Shown here one piece after another: positions 16,040-18,093 of a stretch of 18,093 nt of DNA. The position numbers were made by a program, and so were the translations under genes. Within the stretch, counting starts at the first letter, position 1. Each line of letters starts with the position of its first letter. Under the pieces are notes generated by a model, which did no database searches, had not been told where the DNA came from, and worked only from the letters and a program-made list of their open reading frames with translations. Source of the stretch: Burkholderiales bacterium (GTDB lineage Bacteria; Pseudomonadota; Gammaproteobacteria; Burkholderiales; JAEUMW01); the NCBI GenBank assembly GCA_016791285.1, contig JAEUMX010000152.1:1-18093 (forward strand). Direction: 5' to 3'.

Positions 16040-18093
16040 ATGCGCTTCCGCTTTCCCGTCATCATCATCGACGAGGATTTCCGCTCCGAGAACGCGAGCG
16101 GGCTCTCCATCCGCACGGTTGCGAAGGCGATCGAGGAGGAAGGCTGGGAGGTGCTGGGCGTCACCAGCTTCGGCGATCTCTCCAGCTTCGCCCAGCAGCA
16201 AAGCCGCGCGTCCGCGTTCATCCTGTCGATCGACGACGAGGAGTTCAGCTCGCCCGAGCAGGCCGACAAGGCGGTGGCCGATCTGCGCGCCTTCGTCGAG
16301 GAGATCCGCTGGCGCAACGCCGACATCCCGATCTTCCTCTACGGCGAGACGCGCACCTCGCGCCACATCCCGAACGACGTGCTGCGCGAACTGCACGGCT
16401 TCATCCACATGTTCGAGGACACGCCGGAATTCGTCGCGCGCTACATCGTGCGCGAGGCGCGGGCCTATCTCGACAGTCTCGCGCCGCCGTTCTTTCGGGC
16501 GCTCACCCACTACGCGCAGGATGGCTCGTATTCCTGGCACTGCCCCGGACACTCGGGCGGGGTGGCGTTCCTGAAGAGCCCGGTCGGCCAGATGTTTCAC
16601 CAGTTCTTCGGCGAGAACATGCTGCGGGCGGATGTCTGCAACTCCGTCGACGAGCTCGGTCAGCTGCTCGATCACACCGGTCCGGTGGCGGCGAGCGAGC
16701 GCAATGCGGCGCGCATCTTCGGCTGCGATCATCTCTTCTTCGTCACCAACGGGACGTCGACCTCGAACAAGATCGTCTGGCACTCGACCGTGGCACCCGG
16801 CGATGTCGTGGTGGTCGACCGCAACTGCCACAAGTCGGTACTGCACGCGATCACCATGACCGGCGCCGTGCCGGTGTTCCTGACACCGACGCGCAACCAT
16901 TTCGGCATCATCGGGCCGATTCCGCTCGAGGAATTCAAGCCGGAGAACATCGACCGCAAGATCAGGGCGAACCCGCTCGCGCGCGATGCCCGCGGCAAGC
17001 CGCGCATCCTCACCATCACCCAGAGCACCTACGACGGCGTCGTCTACAACGTCGAGACCATCAAGGCCATGCTCGACGGCCACATCGACACGCTGCACTT
17101 CGACGAAGCGTGGCTGCCGCACGCGGCGTTCCACGGCTTTTACGCGGGCATGCACGCCATCGGCCGCGAGCGCCCCGCGTGCAGCGAGTCGATGGTGATT
17201 TCCACGCAATCGACCCACAAGCTGCTGGCAGGCCTCTCGCAGGCCTCACAAATCCTGGTGCAGGACTCCGCGACGCGGCGCCTCGACCGCGATGTCTTCA
17301 ACGAAGCGTACCTCATGCACACGTCCACCAGCCCGCAGTACGCGATCATTGCATCGTGCGACGTGGCGGCGGCGATGATGGAGCCGCCCGGCGGCACCGC
17401 GCTGGTGGAGGAGTCGATCCAGGAGGCGCTCGACTTTCGGCGCGCCATGCGCAAGGTGGACGAGGACTTCGGCACGGACTGGTGGTTCAAGGTGTGGGGA
17501 CCGGAAGGCCTGGCCGAGGAAGGCATCGGCGAGCGCGAGGACTGGGTGCTGCGCGCGGGCGAGCGCTGGCATGGCTTCGGCGATCTCGCGCCCGGCTTCA
17601 ACATGCTCGATCCGATCAAGGCCACGGTGATCAACCCGGGGCTCGACGTGGACGGCGACTTCGCCGAGACGGGCATCCCGGCGGCGATCGTCACCAAGTA
17701 TCTCGCCGAGCACGGCATCATCGTCGAGAAGACGGGGCTCTACTCCTTCTTCATCATGTTCACCATCGGCATCACCAAGGGACGCTGGAACACGCTGGTG
17801 ACCGAGCTGCAGCAGTTCAAGGACGACTACGACCAGAACCAGCCGCTGTGGCGCGTGCTGCCCGAGTTCATCGCGGCCCATCCCGGCTACGAGAAGATCG
17901 GGCTGCGCGACCTGTGCGAACGGATCCATGGGCTGTATCGCGAGAACGACATCGCGCGACTCACCACCGAGATGTACCTGTCGGACATGGAGCCGGCGTT
18001 GAAACCGGCCGACGCCTTCGCGCGCATGGCGCACCGGGAAATCGACCGCGTGCCGATCGACGACCTCGAGGGGCGCATCACGAGCGTGCTGCT
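16040..18093 (+). CDS. PLP-dependent Orn/Lys/Arg decarboxylase (partial, runs off window)
   Basis: Fold type I pyridoxal-phosphate enzyme that decarboxylates a basic amino acid to a polyamine precursor or diamine. It may also support acid resistance or polyamine supply. The N-terminal wing domain (about residues 1-130, starting RFPVIIIDEDFRSENASGL) resembles the receiver-like domain of AdiA/LdcC. The core shows TNGTSTSNK (PLP phosphate binding), FDEAWLPHAAFHG with the Asp that pairs with the pyridine nitrogen, and STQSTHK with Lys394 as the Schiff-base lysine. The frame stays open for 684 codons to the window edge; relatives are about 750 residues. The ATG at 16040 matches the family N-terminus but has no clear ribosome site; an in-frame GTG at 15998 is the alternative. 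Lys, Arg or Orn specificity cannot be decided here. Confidence 0.93.
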   Translation, partial: MRFRFPVIIIDEDFRSENASGLSIRTVAKAIEEEGWEVLGVTSFGDLSSFAQQQSRASAFILSIDDEEFSSPEQADKAVADLRAFVEEIRWRNADIPIFLYGETRTSRHIPNDVLRELHGFIHMFEDTPEFVARYIVREARAYLDSLAPPFFRALTHYAQDGSYSWHCPGHSGGVAFLKSPVGQMFHQFFGENMLRADVCNSVDELGQLLDHTGPVAASERNAARIFGCDHLFFVTNGTSTSNKIVWHSTVAPGDVVVVDRNCHKSVLHAITMTGAVPVFLTPTRNHFGIIGPIPLEEFKPENIDRKIRANPLARDARGKPRILTITQSTYDGVVYNVETIKAMLDGHIDTLHFDEAWLPHAAFHGFYAGMHAIGRERPACSESMVISTQSTHKLLAGLSQASQILVQDSATRRLDRDVFNEAYLMHTSTSPQYAIIASCDVAAAMMEPPGGTALVEESIQEALDFRRAMRKVDEDFGTDWWFKVWGPEGLAEEGIGEREDWVLRAGERWHGFGDLAPGFNMLDPIKATVINPGLDVDGDFAETGIPAAIVTKYLAEHGIIVEKTGLYSFFIMFTIGITKGRWNTLVTELQQFKDDYDQNQPLWRVLPEFIAAHPGYEKIGLRDLCERIHGLYRENDIARLTTEMYLSDMEPALKPADAFARMAHREIDRVPIDDLEGRITSVL

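Noticed and set aside
15572..17218. 548-codon open frame on the - strand across livM and the decarboxylase
   Set aside because: It is a shadow of two well-supported genes, with no motif, and it crosses the gap between them.

Overview
The window is about 18.1 kb of GC-rich bacterial DNA, densely coded, with no RNA genes, insertion sequences or CRISPR arrays that I can see. The protein families and arrangement (an endonuclease-type MutL next to MiaA, a full-length PntA plus PntB, branched-chain amino acid type ABC transporters, a long Orn/Lys/Arg decarboxylase) suggest a betaproteobacterium, probably Burkholderiales or a relative. This assignment is from recall of family sequences, not a search.

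Region 1 (32-4152, + strand) is a compact five-gene oxidase operon. It encodes a C-family (cbb3-type) heme-copper oxidase subunit I with an unusual N-terminal extension, a CcoO monoheme cytochrome, a membrane-anchored cytochrome that carries one heme where CcoP has two, a SCO1/SenC copper chaperone and a polytopic membrane protein that may be a CtaG/DUF1404-like assembly factor. The genes overlap or are separated by 7-13 bases, so they are almost certainly co-transcribed. No ccoQ, ccoG, ccoH or ccoI is present in the window.

Region 2 (4218-10872, - strand) reads, in transcription order, pntA-pntB-mutL-miaA-nadC. It combines the proton-translocating transhydrogenase, mismatch repair, tRNA modification and NAD synthesis. 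pntA has a plausible promoter and a leader with a perfect 10-base inverted repeat. A strong hairpin sits just before mutL. nadC ends at a hairpin between the two convergent operons.

Region 3 (10873-11324) is a divergent intergenic region with a candidate promoter for each flanking operon.

Region 4 (11325-15923, + strand) is a complete branched-chain amino acid type (HAAT family) ABC importer in the order livG-livF-binding protein-livH-livM. The LivF-like ATPase has Arg in place of the Walker A Lys. Region 5 (16040 to the window end) is a PLP-dependent Orn/Lys/Arg decarboxylase cut off by the window edge.

Most of the content is recognisable core metabolism. The most unusual parts are the minimal cbb3-like oxidase with its extended subunit I, the structured segment upstream of mutL and the substituted LivF Walker A motif.
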